Below, piece by piece: positions 17,515 to 25,907 of a DNA stretch of 64,000 nt (its first letter is position 1; every line of letters begins with the position of its first letter). The stretch lies in the NCBI GenBank assembly GCA_021325235.1, contig JAJPHN010000011.1, positions 62,001-126,000 on the forward strand. Reading direction: 5' to 3'. The stretch is from Terriglobia bacterium (lineage in GTDB: Bacteria > Acidobacteriota > Terriglobia > Bryobacterales > Bryobacteraceae). The notes under the pieces were generated by a model, which worked only from the letters and a program-made list of their open reading frames with translations, ran no database searches and was not told the origin of the DNA. A program made the translations under genes and the position numbers.

Positions 17515-18345
17515 TCAGCCAAGTTCCTCGATCATCCGCACGATCTGTTCAGCCGCCAAAGCGGCCTCGCCACGCTCAGATTGCAACCCTGTGGCCGAAC
17601 CCAGAGCCCTTTTCAGAAACGAGACGGTCAATTCCGACTGCCTCCGAACAGCTACTGTATTGCCCAGTAATGTCAACAGCATCTGCCCCGCTGTGAGTCG
17701 CTTCGGTTTCCAGGCTGCGTCGGGACTATACCGAAGCCCGAAGACCCACCCGACCGGTAAGGATACGAGCGCGATCCCTGGCGTGCGAGAAGGATGCGAC
17801 GCTATCCGGTGCGAAATATCGGGCCGCAGACGCAGCTGGCGCGGAAATGCGTGGACGCGCCCATCGAAATCGAAGACCGCATACTCATCCGAATAATAAG
17901 TTGCTCCGAGTGCCGTGAGCGCTGCGATCAGAGTGCTTTTTCCGCTATGTGAAGACCCCGGAACGATGAGTGCTTTTCCCCGCCAGGCCACCACGCCGGC
18001 ATGCACAAATACAACCTGTTCACTCTCCGCCGCGACGTACCGGTGAATTCGTGATTCGAGCAGTTGCGCCGCAGCGATTACGTCCGGAGCCGTTTCAGTG
18101 TCGGCTGCATCTCCTCCTGCCACCGAAAAGATCAGCTCGCCGGTTTCGGTGTGCGCGCGAAAAAATCGGAAGGCCGGAACGGAAGCGTCTGACTCCGGCA
18201 ATTCTTCTCCGCCGGGTACCAGTGGCGAAGGCAAATACGGCAAGAGGTCCGCCATCGTCTCGAGCGCGAATACGACTCCGTAGGCGGAATAGACCAGCCG
18301 AATCTTTTCACCCGGTTCGCCATCCGCATCAACGCCGCCCGTCAC
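17515..18345 (-). CDS. HPr kinase-like P-loop kinase
   Basis: 276 aa. The Walker A motif is GSSHSGKST (130-138), preceded by VHAGVVAWRGKALIVP and followed by ATYYSDEYAVFD, the typical order of HPrK-like kinases in RiPP clusters. The start YSAYGVVFALE also matches that group, which lacks the HPr-specific C-terminal features. Characterised relatives phosphorylate serine residues of lasso precursors; here the substrate may be the PqqD-fusion protein next door. The start is GTG 18345, whose last bases form GTGA with the TGA of the rhamnosidase gene, a 4-bp overlap indicating translational coupling. It is 43 bp upstream of the PqqD-domain ATG. Confidence 0.75.
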   Translation of the reverse strand: MTGGVDADGEPGEKIRLVYSAYGVVFALETMADLLPYLPSPLVPGGEELPESDASVPAFRFFRAHTETGELIFSVAGGDAADTETAPDVIAAAQLLESRIHRYVAAESEQVVFVHAGVVAWRGKALIVPGSSHSGKSTLIAALTALGATYYSDEYAVFDFDGRVHAFPRQLRLRPDISHRIASHPSRTPGIALVSLPVGWVFGLRYSPDAAWKPKRLTAGQMLLTLLGNTVAVRRQSELTVSFLKRALGSATGLQSERGEAALAAEQIVRMIEELG

Positions 18346-21300
18346 TTTACCTGGAATTCGTAAGAGCCCGCTCCAATTTTAACTGTGCGCTCGCCTGCTT
18401 CAAGCTGCGTCTCGACTTTCTTACCGTTCTCATAAACCTGCGTGCCCGGCGCATTCGGGAAAATCACCTTTGCCGCCGTGTTCGCGGGAATTGTGACTTT
18501 CAGTGCAAACGGGCCCGAAGGCGTCCCGTTCCAGTCCACTGCGATCTTGCCATACACCGATTCGTATTCAGCGCGTGCTGAGGTCATGCGAGCGTTGGGA
18601 TGTGGATGGATTGTGATCTCGTGAAAACCGGCCCCGGTCGTCGTCGTATCGATTCCCGCCACATTCTGATGAACCCACGCCATCACGGAGCCGAATGCGT
18701 AGTGATTGTAGGAGTTCATCGCGGGATCGCCGGTGTCGCCGTTCCAGCGCTCCCACCAGGTCGTCGCGCCTTTCTTGATCATGTAGCCCCACGACGGATA
18801 CGTTTCACTCAACAGAAGTTCGTACGCCACGTCGAGCTGCCCGTGATTGGCGAGCGCAAACAGAATGTACGGCGTCCCCAGAAAACCGGTGGTCAGATGG
18901 TTGTTGTGCGCCTTGATGCTGGCCACCAGCTTGTCCACCGCCGCCTGCTCCAGCTCAGGTGGGAGAAGCTTCATGTGAAGCGCAACGACGTATGAAGTCT
19001 GCGTTCCTGTGCCAACGGTCCCATCCGGCTTCACGTACTCTTTCTGAAACGCGGTGCGTATGTCTGCGTAGATTTCTGCATAGTGCTTCGCCATCTCCGT
19101 CCTACCGGTCGCGTTGGCCATCTCCGACATCATGTTCGCCACCAGCGCCCAGTAGGCCGTATCGACTAAATCTTTCGGAGTGTTCGGATCCGGAGCCAGC
19201 CAGTCGGCGAAATCAGGGCCGACTCTCTTCCTGCGAATGAAATCCGGATTCGCATTCTGGATGAACTGCATCCAGTGATTCATGGCGTCCCAGTTGTGCT
19301 GGATTACGGATCGGTCCCCATACTGGATCCAGGTTGTCCAGGGAACGATCACGCCCGCATCGCCCCAGCCCGGCGCGCCTTCGATCGTGCCCACACCGAT
19401 CGTCGGCGACACGTTGGAAAATGCGCCTTCGGCCGATTGCGCATCCCGGACATCGCGCATCCATTTGTGCGTGAAGGCGCCGATATCGAAGTTATAACTT
19501 CCCGTGCGCCAGAAAACCGCGGCATCCGCCATCCAGCCGAGGCGCTCATCCCGCTGCGGGCAATCCGTCGGCACACTCAGGAAATTACTGCGCTGGCCCC
19601 AGATGCCGAGCCCCCACATGCGGTTCACCAGATCGCTCGAAGTCGTAATGGTGGCGGCGGGATCCTGATTCAGGCTGCTCACCACCTGGCCGGTGATATC
19701 GGCCAGCGCCGGTTCACCCGGATACCCGCTCACCTCCACATAGCGGAATCCGTGAAAGGTAAAAGTCGGCGCATAGGTTTCCACTCCATTTCCGCGCAGC
19801 GTGTAGCGGTCGGTGGCGTCGGCGTTGCGCAGGTTTGTCGTGTAGATCGAGCCATCGGGATTCAGTATTTCGGCAAAGCGCAACCGTACCGTAGCACCGG
19901 CATGTCCTTTTACTCGCAGCGCCACCCAGCCGACCATGTTCTGCCCCATGTCGAAGACGTACGCGCCTCCAACTCTCTTCACGCTCTCGGGCCGCAATGT
20001 TTTGACGATGCTTGGCGGCGCATCCACCTGGCTGGATATCAGACCCGGAAACGGATCGCCCGCCGCGGCGTGATCCCACGATGCCGCATTGAAATGCACC
20101 GTGTTCCAGCCCGGTTTCTCCAATCGCGCATCGTACGTCTCGCCGCCATAAATCTCGGCGTAGACAATGGGGGACTCCGCCGCTCGCCAGTTTTCGTCCG
20201 TAATGACCGTCTCGCGCGAGCCATCCGTGTATTCGATCTCGAGCTGTGCTAACAAACGTGTCTGCAGCGAGCCGTGAAAGTGCTCAGCTGTCCAGGAAAG
20301 CGCGCTGCGGAACCAGCCCGATCCCAGTTCAGTCGCCTCCACATTTTCGCCTCGCGCGAGGAGCGGCGTCACGTCGTATGTCTGATACTGCACGCGCTTG
20401 TCGAATTGTGTGAAGCCCGGCGTGAGCACGGAATTCCCCACACGCTTGCCGTTCAGGAAGAACTCGTACGCGCCTAAAGCTGTGGCATACAGCCGGGCCG
20501 CTCGAACCGGCTTGGCAACAGCGAATTCATGGCGCAGCAGAGCGGCCGGCTGCGGCAGCGGCCCCGGATCGCCGAAGGCTCTATCGCTCAGATCGCCAGC
20601 TACTGCAGCCGGACCTGGTGTTCCCGACGGCACGCCTGCCTGCCAGTGCGCATCCGTGGGAATACGCTCGATCCTGCCATCCGCATGAGTGATCTTGAGC
20701 AGCGCAGCCAGTGCCGCCGGTTTGGGAGCAGGGGGACGAGGTCCGTTCGGTCCCCACTCCATGTCCTTCGACGTTGTCACCGTAATATCGACCGAGTTCT
20801 TGCCTTTCGTCAACAGCCCCGCAATGTCCCGCCGATCAAATTCGTTCCAGTGCGGCTTTTGCCCGGCGTCGTGCCCATTCACGAGCACTTTCCAATCGCC
20901 CCGCGCAATCAGAAACAGAGCCGCCCGCAGCGGCGTGTCGTCAACTTCAAAATCAAGATGAAATGTGGCCTGCGTGCCCGGCGCCACTTGCTTCGCGTTC
21001 TGTCCGGCAACCCAGATCCAGCGAATGCCCGCGCTGTCTGGTGCCTCCTCCGGGTTCTGCCAACGAATCCATTTAGCGCTCCAGTCCGATGGATGGAGTA
21101 ATCCCATCTCCCACCACGCCGGCTGAGCAGCCTGCGTTACGCGACCGGCTGCATCCCAGACCCGCACCGTCCACCAGTAGCGCTTGCGCGATTCGAGCGC
21201 AGGTCCCTGATAGGCAATCGAAACCGATTCGCCCGAAACCTGCTTCTGGCTATCCCAGATGTCCGCCTTACCCGCCCCCAGCAAATCCGGCTTGGAGGCC

Positions 21301-21512
21301 ACCAGGATCTCGTACGCCGACTGACGCCAGTTCCGCTCGCGGTTGTCGCTCTGCCAGGAAAGATTCGGCTTCTCCGCATCGATACCGAGCGGGTTCTCCA
21401 GCGACTCGCAGCGCAGGCGAACCGGCGCGGCGTGCATCACGGCACTCGATGCCAGCAAAGCCAGCACCGCTGCAGCATAGACATTCTTTTCACAAACTCG
21501 GGTGATGCGCAT
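18342..21512 (-). CDS. Secreted alpha-L-rhamnosidase (GH78)
   Basis: A 1056-aa GH78-type rhamnosidase with a signal peptide (AAVLALLASSAVMHA, cleaved before APVRLRC). Family order: N-terminal FnIII-like strand with WQSDN and YWWTVRVWD, the concanavalin-like alpha-L-rhamnosidase N-domain, then the (alpha/alpha)6 core with SVPTDCPQRDERLGWMADA, holding the expected catalytic acid region, and TTWWERWNGDT further on (likely general base Glu), then the C-terminal beta domain with NHYAFGSVMAW. It removes alpha-L-rhamnose from plant glycosides or rhamnogalacturonan outside the cell. It heads the operon into the HPrK-like kinase. The plus-strand IclR/sugar-binding fusion regulator is divergent, 196 bp away, and may sense the released sugar. 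Confidence 0.93.
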   Translation of the reverse strand: MRITRVCEKNVYAAAVLALLASSAVMHAAPVRLRCESLENPLGIDAEKPNLSWQSDNRERNWRQSAYEILVASKPDLLGAGKADIWDSQKQVSGESVSIAYQGPALESRKRYWWTVRVWDAAGRVTQAAQPAWWEMGLLHPSDWSAKWIRWQNPEEAPDSAGIRWIWVAGQNAKQVAPGTQATFHLDFEVDDTPLRAALFLIARGDWKVLVNGHDAGQKPHWNEFDRRDIAGLLTKGKNSVDITVTTSKDMEWGPNGPRPPAPKPAALAALLKITHADGRIERIPTDAHWQAGVPSGTPGPAAVAGDLSDRAFGDPGPLPQPAALLRHEFAVAKPVRAARLYATALGAYEFFLNGKRVGNSVLTPGFTQFDKRVQYQTYDVTPLLARGENVEATELGSGWFRSALSWTAEHFHGSLQTRLLAQLEIEYTDGSRETVITDENWRAAESPIVYAEIYGGETYDARLEKPGWNTVHFNAASWDHAAAGDPFPGLISSQVDAPPSIVKTLRPESVKRVGGAYVFDMGQNMVGWVALRVKGHAGATVRLRFAEILNPDGSIYTTNLRNADATDRYTLRGNGVETYAPTFTFHGFRYVEVSGYPGEPALADITGQVVSSLNQDPAATITTSSDLVNRMWGLGIWGQRSNFLSVPTDCPQRDERLGWMADAAVFWRTGSYNFDIGAFTHKWMRDVRDAQSAEGAFSNVSPTIGVGTIEGAPGWGDAGVIVPWTTWIQYGDRSVIQHNWDAMNHWMQFIQNANPDFIRRKRVGPDFADWLAPDPNTPKDLVDTAYWALVANMMSEMANATGRTEMAKHYAEIYADIRTAFQKEYVKPDGTVGTGTQTSYVVALHMKLLPPELEQAAVDKLVASIKAHNNHLTTGFLGTPYILFALANHGQLDVAYELLLSETYPSWGYMIKKGATTWWERWNGDTGDPAMNSYNHYAFGSVMAWVHQNVAGIDTTTTGAGFHEITIHPHPNARMTSARAEYESVYGKIAVDWNGTPSGPFALKVTIPANTAAKVIFPNAPGTQVYENGKKVETQLEAGERTVKIGAGSYEFQVK

Positions 21513-21708
21513 TGTATCGATAATCCAGCAAGGCGAGAATTGCTTCGCTTATTGTTTTAAACGCGCGCGAATAAGTCAATGCTGACGGCCTTTGGGGGCG
21601 TGCGCGTTTCGCTCTGCAAAACGTTCTCGCCCTGCGCCGGCCAAAGTGTTCCGGTTAATCCAAACCGATGATACAATCGACCCAAAATTCCTCCGCGATT
21701 GAGGCATT
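21513..21708. promoter_or_regulatory. Divergent promoter region, rhamnosidase operon and IclR/PBP regulator
   Basis: There is no gene in this 196-bp interval. On the plus strand a TACAAT (21672-21677) can serve as a -10 box 31 bases ahead of the regulator ATG; no good -35 box is visible. A small symmetric AAACGTT lies near 21618. No obvious long palindrome suitable as an operator was found by eye. Confidence 0.35.
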
Positions 21709-22857
21709 ATGAGTTCCGCAGCTCCGCTCCGTGACCCGTATCTGGTCAAGTCGGTTGTGCATTGTTCCAAAGTTCTCGGCGCATTTTCCTCCCCCGGCGA
21801 AGCGCTGCCCCTGCGCGAAATTTCTCGCCGTTGCGGACTGCCCAAGACCATGGCCTTCCGTCTCCTCTACACGCTCGAAAAATGCAGTATGGTGTCCAAG
21901 GTCGGAGATAATCTTTATACCTGCTGCGTCACTCCCTTCAAGCACCGCAAGTTCCGCATCGGTTATGCCGCCCAGGGCACCGAGTACCATTTTTCTCGCG
22001 TGGTTTCGCAGAGCCTCGCTCAGGCCGCGCAGGCGGAAGGCGTTGAACTCATCTCGCTCGACAATCGCTACAGTCCGCAAATTGCTCAGCGCAACGCCGA
22101 TGAACTGGTCCGCGAGCGCGTCGATCTGGCCATCGAATTTCAAACCGATCAGACCGTCGCACCCATCGTTGCGGCGAAATACGCAGAAGCGAAAATCCCG
22201 TTCATTGCCATCGAAATTCCCCACCCGCACGCGATTTTTTTCGGCGCGAACAATTACCACGCCGGCCTGATCGGAGGCCGTTATCTGGGCAAATGGGCTC
22301 GCCAGAACTGGCAGTCGAATGTGGATGAAGTCATTCTGTTTGAACTGCCGCGCGCCGGCAATTTGCCCCGTATGCGCTTGACGGGTATGCTCACCGGCCT
22401 CAAAGAGTCGCTCGCTTCGATAGAACAGTGCCGCGTCACCTATCTCGATGGAGACGGCTGTTTTAGCGACAGCTTCGATGCCATGCGACGCTATCTCCGC
22501 TCAACCCGCAGCCGCCGCATCCTGGTCGGCGGAGTCAACGATGCCAGTGTGCTCGGCGCACTGAGAGCGTTTCAGGAAACTGGCCGCACGGAGCACTGCG
22601 CCATTATGGGCCAGAACGGTTCGCCCGAAGGACGGGCGGAGTTGCGTCAGCCCGGTACACGGCTGGTCGGCTCGGTCGCCTACTTCCCCGAGCGCTATGG
22701 CGATAGCCTCATCCGGCTGGCGCTCGATACCCTCGACCGGCGGCCCGTGCCCTCAGCCGTCTTCATCAAGCACCAGCTGATTACTCCCGAGACAGTGAAC
22801 CAGCTCTATCCCAACGACTCGCCGACGGAAGCGGCTGGCGTCTGCCGGATTGTGTAG
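21709..22857 (+). CDS. Transcriptional regulator with IclR-type HTH fused to sugar-binding periplasmic-like domain
   Basis: 382 aa. Residues about 8-75 are an IclR-like winged helix (LPLREISRRCGLPKTMAFRLLYTLEK, with the YTCC strand). The remainder is not the IclR effector domain but a type-I periplasmic-binding-protein fold of the LacI/RbsB group: ELISLDNRYSPQIAQRNADEL, FIAIEIPHPHAIFFGANNYHAG, ILVGGVNDASVLGALRAF and the C-terminal RLVGSVAYFPERYGDSLIRLAL. So DNA binding and sugar sensing come from different families. It lacks a signal peptide, consistent with a cytoplasmic regulator. Divergent from the rhamnosidase, it probably controls that operon and itself in response to a monosaccharide such as rhamnose or arabinose (inference). 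Confidence 0.8.
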   Translation: MSSAAPLRDPYLVKSVVHCSKVLGAFSSPGEALPLREISRRCGLPKTMAFRLLYTLEKCSMVSKVGDNLYTCCVTPFKHRKFRIGYAAQGTEYHFSRVVSQSLAQAAQAEGVELISLDNRYSPQIAQRNADELVRERVDLAIEFQTDQTVAPIVAAKYAEAKIPFIAIEIPHPHAIFFGANNYHAGLIGGRYLGKWARQNWQSNVDEVILFELPRAGNLPRMRLTGMLTGLKESLASIEQCRVTYLDGDGCFSDSFDAMRRYLRSTRSRRILVGGVNDASVLGALRAFQETGRTEHCAIMGQNGSPEGRAELRQPGTRLVGSVAYFPERYGDSLIRLALDTLDRRPVPSAVFIKHQLITPETVNQLYPNDSPTEAAGVCRIV

Positions 22858-22914
22858 GCGCGCCTCAATCGGCGCTCGCCACATGCCTCGAATCGCGGGC
22901 GGTATCCTTGACCG

Positions 22915-24498
22915 TTGAGATTCTGGCTCGTTTTGATCCTTGCTGCCGTGAGCGCGGCGGCTGATTTGCGCTTTGAAGACGTCGCCGCAAAGGGCGGCAT
23001 CGACTTCGTTCTGCATAACTCCCCCACCCCGGAAAAGCACATGATCGAGACCATGGCCGGAGGCCTCGCCGTTTTCGACTACGACGGTGATGGCAAACCG
23101 GACATCTTCTTCACGAACGGCGCAGCGCTGCCGTCTCTGAAAAAGACCGGGCCGATGTATTGGAACCGGCTCTATCATAATGAAGGAAATCTGAAATTTC
23201 GCGACGTGACCGAGCAGGCCGGAGTGGCCGGCGAAGGCTACTCCATGGGCGCTGCCGCCGGCGATTACGATAACGACGGCAAGCCGGACCTCTTCGTCGC
23301 CGGTGTAAACCGAAACATCCTGTACCACAATCTCGGTAACGGCAAGTTCGAAGACGTCACCGAGAGAGCCGGCATCAGGAGCGGCGAGTGGGCGGTTGCG
23401 GCAGGCTGGTTCGATTACGATCGGGACGGCCGTCTTGATCTGTGGGTCGTGCATTACGCCAAGTGGTCGGTCAATGACGATCGCTACTGCGGCGATCGCT
23501 CGCGCGGAATTCGAATTTACTGCCATCCCAAATATTTCCAGGGACTCGCGAGCACGCTCTACCATAACCGCGGCGATGGCACGTTTGAGGATGTCTCTGC
23601 GAAAGCAGGCATCGCGGCATTCCCGGGGCGCGGCATGAGCGTGGCATTCGCCGATTACGACGGCGACGGTTATCCGGACGTTTTTGTCACCAACGACAAC
23701 ATGCCGAATTTCCTGTTTCATAACCGCGGCAACGGCACGTTTGAAGAAGTCGGATTGCTGGCGGGCGTGGCCATGCGCGAAGACGGAAAAGCCGTGGCAA
23801 GTATGGGCGCTGATTTCCGCGACTACAACAACGACGGACTGCCCGATATCGCCGTCACGGCTCTCGCCGGCGAAACGTTCCCGCTATTTCGCAACCTGAG
23901 TAAAGGCAATTTCGCCGATGCCACCTACGCGAGCGGACTCGCCGGATTGAGCACGCATCACAGCGGCTGGGGCACCGGTCTGTTCGATCTGGATAACGAC
24001 GGCTGGAAGGATCTGTTCACCTCCAACTCGCACGTGAACGATCGCGTGGAGATGTTCGAAGCAGCGGTTTACAAAGAACCCGATACTGTTTTCCTGAATC
24101 TCGGGAACGGCAAATTTCAGGACGTCTCGCATGAAGCCGGATTGAATGAAGTGAAGGCGCATCGCGGCAGCGGCTTCGCGGACTTCGATGGCGACGGCAA
24201 AATCGATGTGGTCGTTTCGTCCCTCGAAGGCCCGGTCGAGCTCTGGCATAACATCACTTCCGCGCAAAACCACTGGCTCGATCTGAAAATCGATCGTATC
24301 GGCACGCGCGTTCAGATCGGCCAGCAATGGAATGAAATGACGAGCGCCGTGAGCTACGCGTCTTCAAGTCTCATACCGGTGCACTTCGGACTCGGTAACC
24401 AGACCAAAGCGGAGCGCGTGGTGATTGTGTGGCCGGATGGGAAAAAGCGAATCCTGACAGGCGTGAAAGCGGATCAGATTATTGCTGTGGCGCCGTGA
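22915..24498 (+). CDS. Secreted FG-GAP/VCBS beta-propeller with ASPIC-like C-terminus (CRTAC1-like)
   Basis: 527 aa with a short signal peptide (WLVLILAAVSAAADL). At least seven calcium-type DxDxDG repeats are visible: DYDGDGKPD, DYDNDGKPD, DYDRDGRLD, DYDGDGYPD, DYNNDGLPD, DLDNDGWKD and DFDGDGKID, spaced as blades of a seven-bladed integrin-like propeller. The C-terminus, HWLDLKIDR to FGLGNQTKAERVVIVWPDG, is an ASPIC/UnbV-like domain, somewhat shortened. Such proteins are common in Acidobacteria; the ligand is unknown. The start is TTG 22915. Its last 20 bases overlap the stop end of the convergent TPR gene. Confidence 0.87.
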   Translation: MRFWLVLILAAVSAAADLRFEDVAAKGGIDFVLHNSPTPEKHMIETMAGGLAVFDYDGDGKPDIFFTNGAALPSLKKTGPMYWNRLYHNEGNLKFRDVTEQAGVAGEGYSMGAAAGDYDNDGKPDLFVAGVNRNILYHNLGNGKFEDVTERAGIRSGEWAVAAGWFDYDRDGRLDLWVVHYAKWSVNDDRYCGDRSRGIRIYCHPKYFQGLASTLYHNRGDGTFEDVSAKAGIAAFPGRGMSVAFADYDGDGYPDVFVTNDNMPNFLFHNRGNGTFEEVGLLAGVAMREDGKAVASMGADFRDYNNDGLPDIAVTALAGETFPLFRNLSKGNFADATYASGLAGLSTHHSGWGTGLFDLDNDGWKDLFTSNSHVNDRVEMFEAAVYKEPDTVFLNLGNGKFQDVSHEAGLNEVKAHRGSGFADFDGDGKIDVVVSSLEGPVELWHNITSAQNHWLDLKIDRIGTRVQIGQQWNEMTSAVSYASSSLIPVHFGLGNQTKAERVVIVWPDGKKRILTGVKADQIIAVAP

Positions 24499-25897
24499 TC
24501 TCAGCCTCTTTCGCCAGCTGATCATTGATCTCGTTGTTGCGCTGCTTGATCTGCTGATACTGCTGCATCGTCTTTTGCGCCTGGGCAGTATCGCCAGCCG
24601 CCTGATAAGCCCTCGCCAGGCTGTAATGCAGGCTCCCGTCATCATCCACGCTGAGCGCTTTCTCTAGGTGCGGAACAGCTTCGGCCGGTTTGTTGAGCAG
24701 CGCATAAACCATGCCGAGCGCTGCATGCGCGGGAAGCAGATTCGGATCGCTTTTCAACGCCGCCGTCAGATACGGCACAGCCTCTGCCGGCTTCTGCGTA
24801 CGCCATAGACTTTCACCCAGCATGAAATTCAGATCGGGCGCCGCGTTCTCGTGTGCGACCATTTCGTTCAGCATCGGTATGGCCTCGTCGTAACGATGCG
24901 CTAGAAAGAGCGACTGCGCCAGCTCGCGCTGCAGTTGCGGATCGCCGGGTGAAAGCGCCAGCGCAGCCCGCCACTCCGCTGCGGCTCCCGCGTCCTGTCC
25001 ATGGCCATGCAGAATTTCAGCTTTGACGGCGTGAATCTCAACCGAATCCGGGAATTTTCCAAGCTGGTCGAAGGCTTCCACCGCCAGCCGGTTGTAAGAT
25101 TTCGTGGTCCAGAATAAGGACTCCGGCGTGGCTGTACCGTGCTGGCGCGTCGCACCGAGATAGTCTCCGCGCCGATAGAGGCATTCGGCAGATTGTGTTG
25201 TGCAGGGCGTTTTGTCCAGTGCCTCTTCGGCGCTGCGTTCGGTGGCGGCCCAGTCGGCGTGCCCCGTGCTCTCGTAAACTTTGCCGAGGCCGGCATGGAT
25301 CCCCGGCAGTTTCGGAAGCTTTGCCTGCGCTTCGCGATAGAAAAAAAATGCGCTCCGGTATTGCTTGCGCTGCAGACGCGAATCCGCCAGCAAAGCCGCG
25401 ACGTATGGTGACTGCGGAGCCATTTCCGATAATCGCGTGAACGCTTTGGCCGCCAGCGCTTCGTAGCTTTTCCCGAGTCCGTACCAGATCTGCGGCGGCG
25501 CACCCGGAGCGGCCGTGAGTTTGCGGTAGAGCGGCGCGGCATCCGCCGGACGGTTCACGCTCGCGTAAGCGTCCGCCAGTGAACTGAGCGCCGGAATACT
25601 CGAGGGCTGCAGTTTGAGGACGGCTTGAAGGTGCGGAATCGCGGCCTGCGAATGTCCGGCCATCTGCTCGGCGAGCCCAAGATTCAGAAGCAATCCCGAA
25701 TTCCCCGGCACGGCCTTTACCAGCCGCTGGTAGATCGGAATCGCTTCTTCGAACCGGCCAGCGGCCATCAGTTCCCTGGCCTGATGCGAGGCGGCCGCGA
25801 GATCCTCTGTCTGAGCGCTCGTGATTTGCGCGAAGATGAAACAGAAAAAGGCGGCTCCGTAAAGAAGCCGCCTTATACACGTACGCCGAAACGCCAC
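24479..25897 (-). CDS. Secreted TPR-repeat protein, partner of TonB receptor
   Basis: 472 aa with a signal peptide (LLYGAAFFCFIFAQITSA) and about ten 34-residue TPR-like units, for example AMAGHSQAAIPHLQAVLKLQ, EAIPIYQRLVKAVPGNSG, AEAVPYLTAALKSDPNLLPA and AEAVPHLEKALSVDDDG. TPRs mediate protein-protein contacts; here the position 10 bp downstream of the TonB-receptor gene suggests a periplasmic partner in uptake or envelope assembly, which is inference. Cys residues in the TPCTTQSAEC loop may form a disulfide. It is convergent with the FG-GAP gene. Confidence 0.85.
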   Translation of the reverse strand: MAFRRTCIRRLLYGAAFFCFIFAQITSAQTEDLAAASHQARELMAAGRFEEAIPIYQRLVKAVPGNSGLLLNLGLAEQMAGHSQAAIPHLQAVLKLQPSSIPALSSLADAYASVNRPADAAPLYRKLTAAPGAPPQIWYGLGKSYEALAAKAFTRLSEMAPQSPYVAALLADSRLQRKQYRSAFFFYREAQAKLPKLPGIHAGLGKVYESTGHADWAATERSAEEALDKTPCTTQSAECLYRRGDYLGATRQHGTATPESLFWTTKSYNRLAVEAFDQLGKFPDSVEIHAVKAEILHGHGQDAGAAAEWRAALALSPGDPQLQRELAQSLFLAHRYDEAIPMLNEMVAHENAAPDLNFMLGESLWRTQKPAEAVPYLTAALKSDPNLLPAHAALGMVYALLNKPAEAVPHLEKALSVDDDGSLHYSLARAYQAAGDTAQAQKTMQQYQQIKQRNNEINDQLAKEAEITAPQQ

Positions 25898-25907
25898 TCT
25901 TACATAC

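Noticed and set aside
15206-18345. A standard lasso peptide cluster
   Set aside because: The PqqD-like and kinase genes fit, but no asparagine-synthase-like cyclase, no transglutaminase-like protease and no short precursor ORF is seen.
19275-20252. 325-codon open frame opposite the rhamnosidase gene
   Set aside because: It lies wholly inside the GH78 gene, has no ribosome-binding site or recognised motif and reflects GC-rich antisense codon structure.
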